A DNA stretch of 64,000 nt from Thiohalobacter thiocyanaticus (GTDB lineage Bacteria > Pseudomonadota > Gammaproteobacteria > Thiohalobacterales > Thiohalobacteraceae), in NCBI RefSeq assembly GCF_003932505.1, contig NZ_QZMU01000001.1:2799001-2863000 (forward strand), written 5' to 3'. Both the position numbers and the translations under genes were made by a program. Of the stretch, positions 17,892 through 26,577 are shown one piece after another; position 1 is the stretch's first letter, and each line of letters starts with the position of its first letter. Below the pieces are notes generated by a model. The model did no database searches. It was not told the origin of the DNA and saw nothing but the letters and a program-made list of their open reading frames with translations.

Positions 17892-20777
17892 TTGTCCTGT
17901 GGGGAAGGTTTGACTGCACGCGTCACATTTGCCCCGGCCTCGCCCGTAGGGCTGGCCGGTGTCTGGCTGCTGCTCGCCGCCGGCTATTTTCTGACCGCGC
18001 TCGTGAACGGCCAGTTCGTCCTGTCCAGCAGCCAGGATATCGGCCTGTGGTCGCCCCTGTGGCTGCCCACCGGGCTGGCCGTTGCCGCGGTCCTGCGACT
18101 GGGCGCACGGGTCTGGCCGGGTATCCTGATCGGCGCTCTGGTCCACGATTACTTCATCCTGGAACTGCCGCTGGCGCTGGCGCTGGCACTGGATACCGCC
18201 AACGTGCTGGAGGCCCTGGTCGCGGCCGCGCTGTTCCGGCGGCTGAGCGGCACGACCGACCCCCTGTCCGGTTCCCGCAGCGTGCTGCTGTTCGCCCTGG
18301 CCGTATTCATCGCCGTGGCCGGCCTGAGCGCCACCCTGGGTGTGGGCGCCCTGGCTCTGAGCGGGGTGATCGCCTGGCAGAACGCCGGTCTGATGTGGTG
18401 GATCTGGAGCCTGGGCAATACGGCCGGTGCCCTGGTGCTGACGCCGTTGCTATTGAGTGGGTACGACGCGGGTGCGCGCAGCTGGAACCGGCACCGTCTG
18501 CTGGAATCAGCCCTGATCATCCTGCTCGCCCTGGGGGTTACGCACACCGCCTTCGGCGGCTGGCTGAACACCCCGGCCAGCGGACTGCCGCTGGGTTTCC
18601 TCGCCCTGCCGTTCCTGGTCTGGGCGGCCTTTCGCACCGGCCGGTGTGGCACCACCGTTCTGATCGCCCTGCTGACGCTGATCGCGCTCTGGAATACCGT
18701 CCAGGGCGCGGGTCCCTTCGTGCGGGAAACGGGACTGGAGTCGGTCTGGCTGCTGCAGGGTTATATCCTGGTGGTGGCCCTGACCGGCCTGCTGCTGGGT
18801 GCAGTGGTCGATGAGCGTGAACGCGCCAGACGTTCGCTGCAGCAGACGCTGGACGGGCTGGAGGCGCGGATCCAGGCCGGTACCCGGGAGCTGCGTCAGG
18901 CCAACAGTACCCTGGAGCGGGAGATCGGCGAGCGGACCCGCGCCGAGCGCATCAGCCGCGGCCGCGGCCGGGTGCTGGAGATGCTCGCCACCGGCATGCC
19001 CCTGCCGGACATACTCCATACCCTGATGGAAGAGACCGAGGCGGCGCGGCCCGACATCATCTGTTCCATCCTGCTGCTCGATACCGACGGCCGGCACCTG
19101 CGCCACGGGGCGGCCCCCAGCCTGCCGCAGCATTACTGCGAGGCGGTCGATGGCCTGGAGATCGGCCCCCGGGTGGGCTCCTGCGGTGCGGCCTGCTACA
19201 CCGGTGAGCGGGTCATCGTCGAGGACATCATGACCCACCCCTACTGGGAAGGCCTGCGCGAGCTGGCGGCCGGCGCGGGCTTGCGCGCCTGCTGGTCCGA
19301 GCCCGTCAAGTCCGCCGCCGGCGAGGTGCTGGGGGCCTTCGGCATCTATCAGCGGGAAGTGGCCTCGCCCCATCCTGATGATCTGGAGCTGTTGTCCGGT
19401 GCCGCCCACCTGGCCGGCATCGCTATCGAGCGCAAGCAGGTCGAGGAGCGCCTGTATGATCTGGCCAACTTCGACAAGCTGACCGGCCTGCCCAACCGCT
19501 CGGCCTTCAGCTCCGCGCTCAATCACGCCCTGCAGCATGCCCGTCGTCACCAGGCCCGGGTGGCCATCTTCTTTCTGGACCTGGATGACTTCAAGCTCAT
19601 CAATGATACGTTAGGGCACGACGTCGGCGATCGGCTACTGCAGGATGTGGCGCAGCGGCTGCGCGAGAACGTGCGCAGCGACGACCAGCTGGCCCGGCTG
19701 GGCGGCGACGAGTTCACGGTGCTGCTCAGTGACGCCGACGATTTCCAGCGGGTGGGCGAGCTTGCCGAACGCCTGCTGGAGGTTCTGGCCCTGCCTTACC
19801 GCCTGGCCGGTCAGGATACCGCGGTTTCCGCCAGTATCGGCATCAGCCTGTTCCCGGACGATGCCGAGGACGCCGCCACCCTGCTCAAGAACGCCGATAT
19901 CGCCATGTACCGCAGCAAGCGCCAGGGCGGACACAGCGTACAGTTCTTCACCCCGGAGATGAATGCCGAGGCGCACGACCGTCTGCAGCTGGAAAACGAG
20001 CTGCGCAAGGCGCTGGAACGGGACGAGTTCCGGCTGTACTTCCAGCCGCAGTGGGATCTGGACGGCAGCACGGTGGTCGGCCTGGAGGCCCTGCTGCGCT
20101 GGGAACACCCCACCCAGGGCCTGGTCGGCCCCGACCGTTTCATGGCCACGGCCGAGCACAGCGGCCTGATCGTGCCCATCGGCAACCGGGTGCTGCAGGC
20201 GGCCTGCGAACAGGGCATGGCCTGGCTGGAACAGGGCCTGCTGCCGCAGCGCATCGCGGTGAACATCTCCTCGCGCCAGTTCCAGCGTCAGGACATGACC
20301 GAGGTGATCTCGCGCACCCTGCGCGAGACCGGCTTCGAGGCAGGCCGGCTGGAACTGGAGCTGACCGAGACGGTGCTGATGGACAACGGCGAAGACACCG
20401 TGACCATGCTGCGTGCGCTCAAGACCATGGGCGTGCATCTGGCCATTGATGATTTCGGTACCGGCTATTCCTCCCTGGCCTATCTCAAGCGCTTCCCCAT
20501 CGACCGGCTCAAGATCGACCGCTCCTTCGTCATGGATCTGACCCGCGACTCGGACGATGCCGCCATTGTTGCCGCGACGATTGCCCTCGGCCACAACCTC
20601 AACCGCACTGTCATCGCCGAGGGCGTGGAGACGCAGGCCCAGCTCGATTTCCTGCGCCAGCACGGTTGCGATCTGGTGCAGGGCTATCTGCTGAGTCGGC
20701 CGCTGCCGGCGGAAGCAATCACCGAGCTGCTGCGGGCGCAGCGGGCAGAGGCACCCGACGCGGATGCCCTGGCCTGA
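17892..20777 (+). CDS. MASE1-GAF-GGDEF-EAL membrane c-di-GMP enzyme
   Basis: About 961 residues. The N-terminal MASE1-type sensor has eight or so hydrophobic segments (1-300). A coiled coil (310-350) and a GAF domain (about 360-510) follow, then GGDEF at 604-608 (LARLGGDEFTVLL) and EAL at 732-734 (GLEALLRWEHP) with DDFGTGYSSLAYL. Both signature motifs are intact, so both cyclase and phosphodiesterase activities are possible. The start is uncertain: the frame opens with TTG codons (17892 or 17910) and no ATG precedes the first membrane helix. The 231-bp upstream gap shows no clear promoter. Confidence 0.92.
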   Translation: MSCGEGLTARVTFAPASPVGLAGVWLLLAAGYFLTALVNGQFVLSSSQDIGLWSPLWLPTGLAVAAVLRLGARVWPGILIGALVHDYFILELPLALALALDTANVLEALVAAALFRRLSGTTDPLSGSRSVLLFALAVFIAVAGLSATLGVGALALSGVIAWQNAGLMWWIWSLGNTAGALVLTPLLLSGYDAGARSWNRHRLLESALIILLALGVTHTAFGGWLNTPASGLPLGFLALPFLVWAAFRTGRCGTTVLIALLTLIALWNTVQGAGPFVRETGLESVWLLQGYILVVALTGLLLGAVVDERERARRSLQQTLDGLEARIQAGTRELRQANSTLEREIGERTRAERISRGRGRVLEMLATGMPLPDILHTLMEETEAARPDIICSILLLDTDGRHLRHGAAPSLPQHYCEAVDGLEIGPRVGSCGAACYTGERVIVEDIMTHPYWEGLRELAAGAGLRACWSEPVKSAAGEVLGAFGIYQREVASPHPDDLELLSGAAHLAGIAIERKQVEERLYDLANFDKLTGLPNRSAFSSALNHALQHARRHQARVAIFFLDLDDFKLINDTLGHDVGDRLLQDVAQRLRENVRSDDQLARLGGDEFTVLLSDADDFQRVGELAERLLEVLALPYRLAGQDTAVSASIGISLFPDDAEDAATLLKNADIAMYRSKRQGGHSVQFFTPEMNAEAHDRLQLENELRKALERDEFRLYFQPQWDLDGSTVVGLEALLRWEHPTQGLVGPDRFMATAEHSGLIVPIGNRVLQAACEQGMAWLEQGLLPQRIAVNISSRQFQRQDMTEVISRTLRETGFEAGRLELELTETVLMDNGEDTVTMLRALKTMGVHLAIDDFGTGYSSLAYLKRFPIDRLKIDRSFVMDLTRDSDDAAIVAATIALGHNLNRTVIAEGVETQAQLDFLRQHGCDLVQGYLLSRPLPAEAITELLRAQRAEAPDADALA

Positions 20778-20804
20778 GGCTCACCTGTTACGCGAGGCGA
20801 GGGA

Positions 20805-21001
20805 TAACGCAGAGCACGCAGAGACGCAAGGACGCAAAAATGAAATCCAGGCCTCGAATCATGGGAAGTTTCTGGCAGCACGTAGGTCGGGTTGGCGCAG
20901 CGTAACCCGACAGCCTGCAGGATGTCGGGTTGTGCTGCTACGCACCCAACCCGATTTGCATCCTGTGCGCCTGAGCGCCTTTGCGTCCACTGCGTTTCTG
21001 T
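20805..21001. repeat. Nested inverted repeat block
   Basis: This block fills the 239-bp gap between the GGDEF-EAL gene and the exonuclease. Outer arms of the ACGCAGAGACGCAAGGACGC type (from about 20805) oppose GCGCCTTTGCGTCCACTGCG (from 20977). Inside sits a GTAGGTCGGGTTGGCGCAGC unit (20881-20957). Confidence 0.82.
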
Positions 21002-21016
21002 CTCCCACGCCGATCT

Positions 21017-21691
21017 TCAGCACAGCACCTCGCGCAACCGGCAATCGGCGTCCGGCAGCAGCGCCAGGAACAGTTCCGCCGTGGCCAGGGCGTCACTCAA
21101 CGCATGATGGGCGCGGTAGCGCGGCAGGCCCAGCTCGGCGCGCAGGTTGTACAGGCGCAGGTCGCGCCCGCGGAAGGCCTGACCGCGGCGCTGCAGACGG
21201 CGTCGCGCCAGCAACTGGGTGTCGACCGCCCGGGTGAGCAGGGGGGCGTCGTACCAGTCCCGGCACAGCCGGTTCAGAAACCCCAGTTCCAGGGCGGCAT
21301 GATGGGCCAGCAGCACCCGCCCGGCCAGCTGTTCGAGCAGCTCCGGCAGCACCGTGGACAGCGGCAGACCGGCGGCGGCTTGATCATCGGTTATGTGATG
21401 GATGCGTACATTGTCCCCGGACAACGGTCGTCCGGGCCGCACCAGCCGGTACCAGGCGCTGTCGAGCGGCACGGCGAGGTCGCGGACCACGACCGTGCCC
21501 AGGCTCAGGATGCGGTCGCGGGCCGGATCCAGTCCGCTGGTCTCGATGTCCAGGGCCAGAAATTCCAGTTCCCGGCACCGGGCCCGGCGCGCGGGCAGGG
21601 GCGCGGCCAGATAGGCCTGCAGGGGATTGGGCGGAAGCCGCCGCCGCAGCCAGCGGCGGCGCAGGTCCGCGCCCGGCAGCCGTGTCCACAT
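21017..21691 (-). CDS. DnaQ-type 3'-5' exonuclease
   Basis: 224 residues from the ATG at 21691. The N-terminal basic stretch (RRRWLRRRLPP) is followed by an exonuclease domain with ExoI LALDIETSGLDPARD, ExoII LLAHHAALELGFLNR and ExoIII HHALSDALATAELFLAL, the DEDDh set. The start overlaps the DUF294 gene stop by one base (TGATG), so it is translationally coupled. This companion exonuclease is commonly encoded next to CBS/DUF294 proteins; its substrate is unknown. It is distinct from the replicative epsilon subunit at 47222. Confidence 0.9.
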   Translation of the reverse strand: MWTRLPGADLRRRWLRRRLPPNPLQAYLAAPLPARRARCRELEFLALDIETSGLDPARDRILSLGTVVVRDLAVPLDSAWYRLVRPGRPLSGDNVRIHHITDDQAAAGLPLSTVLPELLEQLAGRVLLAHHAALELGFLNRLCRDWYDAPLLTRAVDTQLLARRRLQRRGQAFRGRDLRLYNLRAELGLPRYRAHHALSDALATAELFLALLPDADCRLREVLC

Positions 21692-23538
21692 CAGCTGAAG
21701 CGCCCCGCCTGGTAGCGGTTCTCCAGGGTTGCCTGCAGGCTCTGGATCAGTCGAAAGGCGTCCTTGAGGTGATTGCGCTCCAGGCCGGAGAGTGTATCCG
21801 GCGGCAGGTAATTGTCGGGTGAGTGGCCTTCGCGCAGACACCGGGCCTGGTGACGGATGCGCAGGCCGGCGATGAATTCCAGCGCGTCCAGCAGGCTGCT
21901 GCCCAGGTCGATGCCGAGCGCGCCGGTGGCTATCGCCGCCTCCAGACGCTCGCGGGTGTTGACCGCGTCGATGCCTTCGGACAGGGCGTAGATCCGGGCC
22001 AGGTCCACGATCGGGAGCAGTCCGCGACGCTTGAGGTCCAGGGTGGCGTCGTGCTCGCCGTCATGGATGAACACGAAGTTGCGGAAAAAGCCCAGCGGCG
22101 GCCGGTGCTGCAGGGCGGCGGCGGTCAGATGGGCAATGAAGATCCGGTTGGCGCGGGTCCGGGCCAGCACCTGTTCCTGCAGGGATTGCAGCAGTACGGG
22201 CTCGCCGTGGATGGCGCGCAGGTCAAAGAAGATGCTGGCATGCATCAGTGCCTTCGGCTGCGGCCGCTCGATCCAGTCATTGAAGTAGCCGTGCCACACC
22301 TGCAACGGCTGACACCACTGCGGGTTGCTGGCCATGGCGTTGCCGGGACAGTAGGGGAAACCGCAGGCGTTCAGCCCGTCGCTGACGAAGCGGGCGAGTT
22401 CGGCGAAATATTCCCTGTCCGTGTCGCGCAGGTCGTCGGAGATGATCAGGGCATGATCCTGATCCGAATGCACCGTCTGCTCCTGTCGGCCCTGGGAGCC
22501 GCCCGCCGCCCAGACATAAGGCACCGGTGCCGGTCCCAGCCGCGATTCGGCCAGTTCCAGCAGCCGGCGGGTGAGGGCGTCGGTGATCGAGGCGATGGCC
22601 GCACCGATGTACGAGGGTCGGGTGTTCGCCAGTCCCAACTGTAATTGAAGTTCCGGTAGCCGGCGACAGATCTGCGCCAGTGCCTCGATGCCGTCGGCGC
22701 GCTGGATGTCGGTGGCAAGCAGTACCGGGCTGCTGCCCTGGTGACGGGCCAGGTCGGACAGGGTGAGCATGCCGGCCAGCCGGCCCTGTATCAGCACCGG
22801 CAGATGATGGACCTGCATCCGGGTCATGCACAGCAGGGCCTCGGCCAGCAGTTCATCGCCGTCGATGGTGACCGGATCGGGCGTCATGATGCTGCGTGCA
22901 GGACTGTCCGGTGACAGGCCGCGGGCCAGACAGCGGTGCCGCAGGTCGCTGTCGGTGATCAGTCCGGCCAGGCGCTCACCTTCCGTGACCAGCACCGAGG
23001 AGACCCGCTGGGCCGACATCAGCTGCGCGGCCTGGCGGATGGTCATGTCGGCGTCAAGGGTCACGGGTTCGCGGTGCCGCAGGTCAGCCGCCTTCAGGCT
23101 CAGTACGTCGATTCCCGCGCCGGGCCGCGGGGCGGCCGCCCGACGCAGACGCTCGGCGCGGTCGGCGGCGAACTGACGGTCGAAGGCTGCCGAAGCCTCA
23201 CGCAGGCTGGCCAGGGCCCGGCAGTCGAGCAGATACAGCAGGCTGTCCTCGACCGTGACCCCGGAGACTGAGCTGTCCGCTTCGCACAAGCCGGCATACA
23301 GGTCGCCTTCGCCCAGCTTGTCGGACAGGGTTCCGTCGCTGTTGCGGAGCTCGACGGCGCCGCTGCGCAGGATGTACAGGGCGGGTGCTGTGGCATCGGC
23401 CGGTGGAAAGGCCGTGCCGCGGCGCAGGTAGCGCACCACCAGCTGATGCGGCAGCACCTCCAGCAGGTCCGGGCTGAGGACATCGAAGGGTGCGTGGTCA
23501 GCGAGAAAGTCCCGGATCTCGAGCAGTTCGACCTCCAT
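21691..23538 (-). CDS. cNMP-binding / CBS pair / DUF294 nucleotidyltransferase-like protein
   Basis: 615 residues. A cyclic-nucleotide-binding-like domain (1-125) and two CBS domains (about 150-275) precede the DUF294 putative nucleotidyltransferase region. The latter has GGSQGRQEQTVHSDQDHALI (GS...D.D pattern near 345-365) and a C-terminal helical DUF294_C. The architecture resembles GlnD/GlnE-like signalling transferases and is typically found beside SSS acetate-type symporters. It probably senses adenylate or cyclic-nucleotide levels and modifies a partner. It sits 16 bp downstream of the symporter. Confidence 0.92.
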   Translation of the reverse strand: MEVELLEIRDFLADHAPFDVLSPDLLEVLPHQLVVRYLRRGTAFPPADATAPALYILRSGAVELRNSDGTLSDKLGEGDLYAGLCEADSSVSGVTVEDSLLYLLDCRALASLREASAAFDRQFAADRAERLRRAAAPRPGAGIDVLSLKAADLRHREPVTLDADMTIRQAAQLMSAQRVSSVLVTEGERLAGLITDSDLRHRCLARGLSPDSPARSIMTPDPVTIDGDELLAEALLCMTRMQVHHLPVLIQGRLAGMLTLSDLARHQGSSPVLLATDIQRADGIEALAQICRRLPELQLQLGLANTRPSYIGAAIASITDALTRRLLELAESRLGPAPVPYVWAAGGSQGRQEQTVHSDQDHALIISDDLRDTDREYFAELARFVSDGLNACGFPYCPGNAMASNPQWCQPLQVWHGYFNDWIERPQPKALMHASIFFDLRAIHGEPVLLQSLQEQVLARTRANRIFIAHLTAAALQHRPPLGFFRNFVFIHDGEHDATLDLKRRGLLPIVDLARIYALSEGIDAVNTRERLEAAIATGALGIDLGSSLLDALEFIAGLRIRHQARCLREGHSPDNYLPPDTLSGLERNHLKDAFRLIQSLQATLENRYQAGRFS

Positions 23539-23554
23539 GTCGCCAGCCCCCGCC

Positions 23555-25333
23555 TCAGCCGGTTCCGCCCGGCTGCGCCGCGCGGGGAACCCGGATGTCC
23601 TCGACCAGGTGCTGGATATGCTCGGGCGGCGCGGCAGTGATGCGCGCCACGGCCAGGGCGACGGTGAAATTGATCAGGGCGCCGACCGCGCCGAAGGATT
23701 CGGGCTGGATGCCCAGCAGCCAGTACTCGGCCGTGTTGGGCAGGTTGTTGGTGCCGGGGAGGAACAGCCAACCCTTGTAGACGAAGATGTAGACCAGGGT
23801 CGAACCCAGTCCGGCCAGCATGCCGGCCACCGCACCGGCGCGGTTCATGCGCTTGTGGAAGATGCCCAGCATGAGGGCCGGGAAGATGGAGGAAGCCGCC
23901 AGACCGAAGGCCAGTGCCACCACCTCGGCGGCGAAGCCGGGCGGGTTCATGCCGAGATAGCCGGCCAGGACGATGGCGCCGAACATGGACAGGCGCCCGG
24001 CCAGCAGCTCGCGCTTCTCCGGGATGTCGGGCATGAGCACGCCCTTGAGCAGGTCATGGGAGATGGCCGAGGAGATCGCCAGCAGCAGCCCGGCGGCGGT
24101 GGACAGGGCCGCGGCCAGGCCGCCGGCAGCGACCAGGGCGATGACCCAGTCCGGCAGGCCGGCGATCTCCGGGTTGGCCAGCACCATGATGTCGCGGTCG
24201 ACCGTGACCAGTTCGTTGCCTTCCCAGCCCCACTGGCGTGCCCGTTCGGCGAAGTCCGGATTGGCGTCGTTGTAGTACTGGATGCGGCCGTCGCCGTTCT
24301 TGTCCTGGAATTCCAGCAGCCCGGTGGTCTCCCAGGTGCGGAACCACTGCGGTCGCTCCGCGTACCGCAGATTGGCCTCGGGTGTGCCGACCGGGCCGGT
24401 CTGAACCATCTCGGTGAGATTGAGCCGGGCCATGGAGCCGACCGCCGGCGCGGTGGTATAGAGAATGGCGATGAACAGCAGCGCCCAGCCGGCCGAGTAG
24501 CGCGCATCGCGCACCTTCGGCACGGTGAAGAAGCGGATGATCACGTGCGGCAGCCCGGCGGTGCCGATCATCAACGACAGTGTCAGCAGCGAGAGATTCA
24601 GCGTCGAGCCCTTCTGTTCGGTGTAGGCGGCAAAGCCCAGCTCGGTGATGATCCGATCCAGCTTGTCCAGCATATAGGTGCCGTTGCCGGCCAGCTCGCT
24701 GCCCAGGCCCAGCTGCGGGATGGGGGTGCCGGTGAGCTGCAGCGAGATGAACACGGCCGGCACCGTGTAGGCGAAGATCAGCACACAGTACTGGGCGATC
24801 TGGGTGTAGGTGATGCCCTTCATGCCGCCCATGACGGCATAGATGAACACGATGCCCATGCCGACCAGCACCCCGGTCTCGAACTCCACCTCCAGGAAGC
24901 GGCCGAAGGCCACACCCACGCCCTTCATCTGGCCGATGACGTAGGTGATGGAGGCCGCGATCAGGCACACCACGGCCACCAGACGCGCGGTCTGGGAGTA
25001 GTAGCGCTCGCCGATGAACTCGGGCACGGTGAACTTGCCGAACTTGCGCAGGTAGGGCGCGAGGAGCATGGCCAGCAGCACATAGCCGCCGGTCCAGCCC
25101 ATCAGATACACCGAGGCGTCATAGCCAGTGAAGGCGATCAGCCCGGCCATGGAGATGAAGGAGGCTGCCGACATCCAGTCCGCGGCCGTGGCCATGCCGT
25201 TGGCGACCGGATGCACGCCCTTGCCGGCGACATAGAACTCGCCGGTGCTGGCCGCCCGCGCCCAGATGGCGATGCCGATATAGAGCGCGAAGCTCGCGCC
25301 CACCACCAGATAGATCAGGGTCTGCAGCTCCAT
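23555..25333 (-). CDS. Sodium:solute symporter, VC_2705-type (ActP-like)
   Basis: 592 residues with about 13 membrane segments and SSS-family features: GGMKGITYTQIAQYCVLIFAY, AADWMSAASFISMAGLIAF and PHVIIRFFTVPKVRDAR. It belongs to the subgroup with a separate small DUF4212 subunit, encoded just upstream. It is likely a Na+-coupled uptake system for acetate or other short carboxylates, although the substrate cannot be read from sequence. An extra hydrophilic loop (about residues 280-350) contains a DKNGDGRIQ-like Ca-binding-type stretch, which is odd for a transporter. Confidence 0.93.
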   Translation of the reverse strand: MELQTLIYLVVGASFALYIGIAIWARAASTGEFYVAGKGVHPVANGMATAADWMSAASFISMAGLIAFTGYDASVYLMGWTGGYVLLAMLLAPYLRKFGKFTVPEFIGERYYSQTARLVAVVCLIAASITYVIGQMKGVGVAFGRFLEVEFETGVLVGMGIVFIYAVMGGMKGITYTQIAQYCVLIFAYTVPAVFISLQLTGTPIPQLGLGSELAGNGTYMLDKLDRIITELGFAAYTEQKGSTLNLSLLTLSLMIGTAGLPHVIIRFFTVPKVRDARYSAGWALLFIAILYTTAPAVGSMARLNLTEMVQTGPVGTPEANLRYAERPQWFRTWETTGLLEFQDKNGDGRIQYYNDANPDFAERARQWGWEGNELVTVDRDIMVLANPEIAGLPDWVIALVAAGGLAAALSTAAGLLLAISSAISHDLLKGVLMPDIPEKRELLAGRLSMFGAIVLAGYLGMNPPGFAAEVVALAFGLAASSIFPALMLGIFHKRMNRAGAVAGMLAGLGSTLVYIFVYKGWLFLPGTNNLPNTAEYWLLGIQPESFGAVGALINFTVALAVARITAAPPEHIQHLVEDIRVPRAAQPGGTG

Positions 25334-25340
25334 GGTCGTC

Positions 25341-25595
25341 TCAGTCCTCGTGTACGCCGAAACGGCGATCCAGGGCGTTCATCCCCACCGCATAGACGAA
25401 GATCAGGATCAGAAAGGTATAGATGGAGCCCTGCTGGGCGAACCAGAAGCCCAGCTTGACACCCCCGAGACGGATGCTGTTGAGCGGTTCGACCAGGAGG
25501 ATCCCGAAAACGTAGGAAACAATGAACCAGACGATCAGCAGCAGGCTGACCAGCCGGAGGTTGGCTTTCCAGTAGGCTCTGGCAGGACTGTTCAT
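25341..25595 (-). CDS. DUF4212 small subunit of sodium:solute symporter
   Basis: 84 residues from the ATG at 25595: NSPARAYWKANLRL then two transmembrane helices (LLLIVWFIVSYVFGILL and YTFLILIFVYAVGMNALD). This is the standard small companion of VC_2705-type symporters. It is separated from the symporter start by 7 bases. First gene of the operon DUF4212 - symporter - DUF294/CBS - exonuclease. Confidence 0.92.
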   Translation of the reverse strand: MNSPARAYWKANLRLVSLLLIVWFIVSYVFGILLVEPLNSIRLGGVKLGFWFAQQGSIYTFLILIFVYAVGMNALDRRFGVHED

Positions 25596-25736
25596 GGCGC
25601 TGTCTCCCGGCTTGACCACAGGCCCGGCCAATGTAAAACAATTGAAATCAATCCGGTAGTCCGGCCGCGCAGGGCGCGCCGGATTTCCTTGCATGCTGGC
25701 CTATACTTGGGGCAGAAGGCGGCAGCGGGAGGCATC

Positions 25737-26468
25737 ATGGCAAACACATCTTCCAACCCTATGGTGAGACTGGTCACGTCCGCCCTGGCCAATCACCCCG
25801 AGATCGACATGCATCACTACCCGATCCGGGTCCATTACCGCGATTCCGGCCTGATCCTGGAGGGGGAGGTGGAGAACATCGCCGCCAAACGCTGCGCCGC
25901 GGCGGTGGTCCGCCGTATCGCCCATCAGGTGCCCGTGCTGGACCACCTCCGGGTGGTGCCGGCAGAGCCGGAGGAAGACGGCGCGTTGCGCGACGAGGTG
26001 GTGCGGAGCCTGAGCCAGGAATCGGCCTTCAACGATTACCTGCTGTGCGAGACCCGCAACGGCGTGACCGAACGGATACGCGAGGGTCATAACGGTGAGC
26101 GCGGCTGGATCGAGATCGAGGCCGTCGGCGGGGTGGTCAGGCTGAGCGGCCAGGTCGGGAGCCTGACTCATCGCCGGCTGGCGGATGTCCTGGCCTGGTG
26201 GTCCGGCGGCTGCGAGGATGTGCAGAACGACCTGAGGGTGGTGCCGGCGGAGAAGGACAACGACGGCGAACTGGCCGATGCCGTGCGCATCGTGCTGGAA
26301 AAGGATCCGCTGGTGCATGCCGATCAGCTGCAGGTCAGGGCCCGCGACGGCAGGGTGACCCTGCAGGGCTCCGTGGCCAGTCGGGAGGAAAAGCGCCTGG
26401 CCCGGCTGGATGCCTGGTATGTGCTGGGTGTGCATGAGGTACAGGACCGGATCCAGACCCACGGTTGA
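25737..26468 (+). CDS. Triple BON-domain protein
   Basis: 243 residues from the ATG at 25737, which has a strong GGGAGG site. Three BON-like modules follow one another (about 10-75, 80-160 and 170-240), each with an xxLEGEVEN / VRLSGQVGS / VTLQGSVAS strand and an LRVVPAE-type end. BON domains bind phospholipid and are usually in exported proteins. This one has no signal peptide, so it is predicted cytoplasmic. Divergent from the symporter operon. Confidence 0.82.
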   Translation: MANTSSNPMVRLVTSALANHPEIDMHHYPIRVHYRDSGLILEGEVENIAAKRCAAAVVRRIAHQVPVLDHLRVVPAEPEEDGALRDEVVRSLSQESAFNDYLLCETRNGVTERIREGHNGERGWIEIEAVGGVVRLSGQVGSLTHRRLADVLAWWSGGCEDVQNDLRVVPAEKDNDGELADAVRIVLEKDPLVHADQLQVRARDGRVTLQGSVASREEKRLARLDAWYVLGVHEVQDRIQTHG

Positions 26469-26491
26469 TCCAAGTCAGCCAGGCTTCACTC

Positions 26492-26520
26492 TCCGCCCGA
26501 CCGGGTATTGACCGGGCGGA
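26492..26520. terminator. GC hairpin after BON gene
   Basis: TCCGCCCG (26492-26499) pairs with CGGGCGGA (26513-26520). It lies between the BON gene and the cytochrome-porin gene on the same strand, with no T-run. It could be a terminator or an attenuator ahead of the porin gene. Confidence 0.45.
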
Positions 26521-26577
26521 CGGCATGGGCTTTAGTTCCGGGTGCTGCCGCACATAATCAAAAGGACTGGAGGGACA

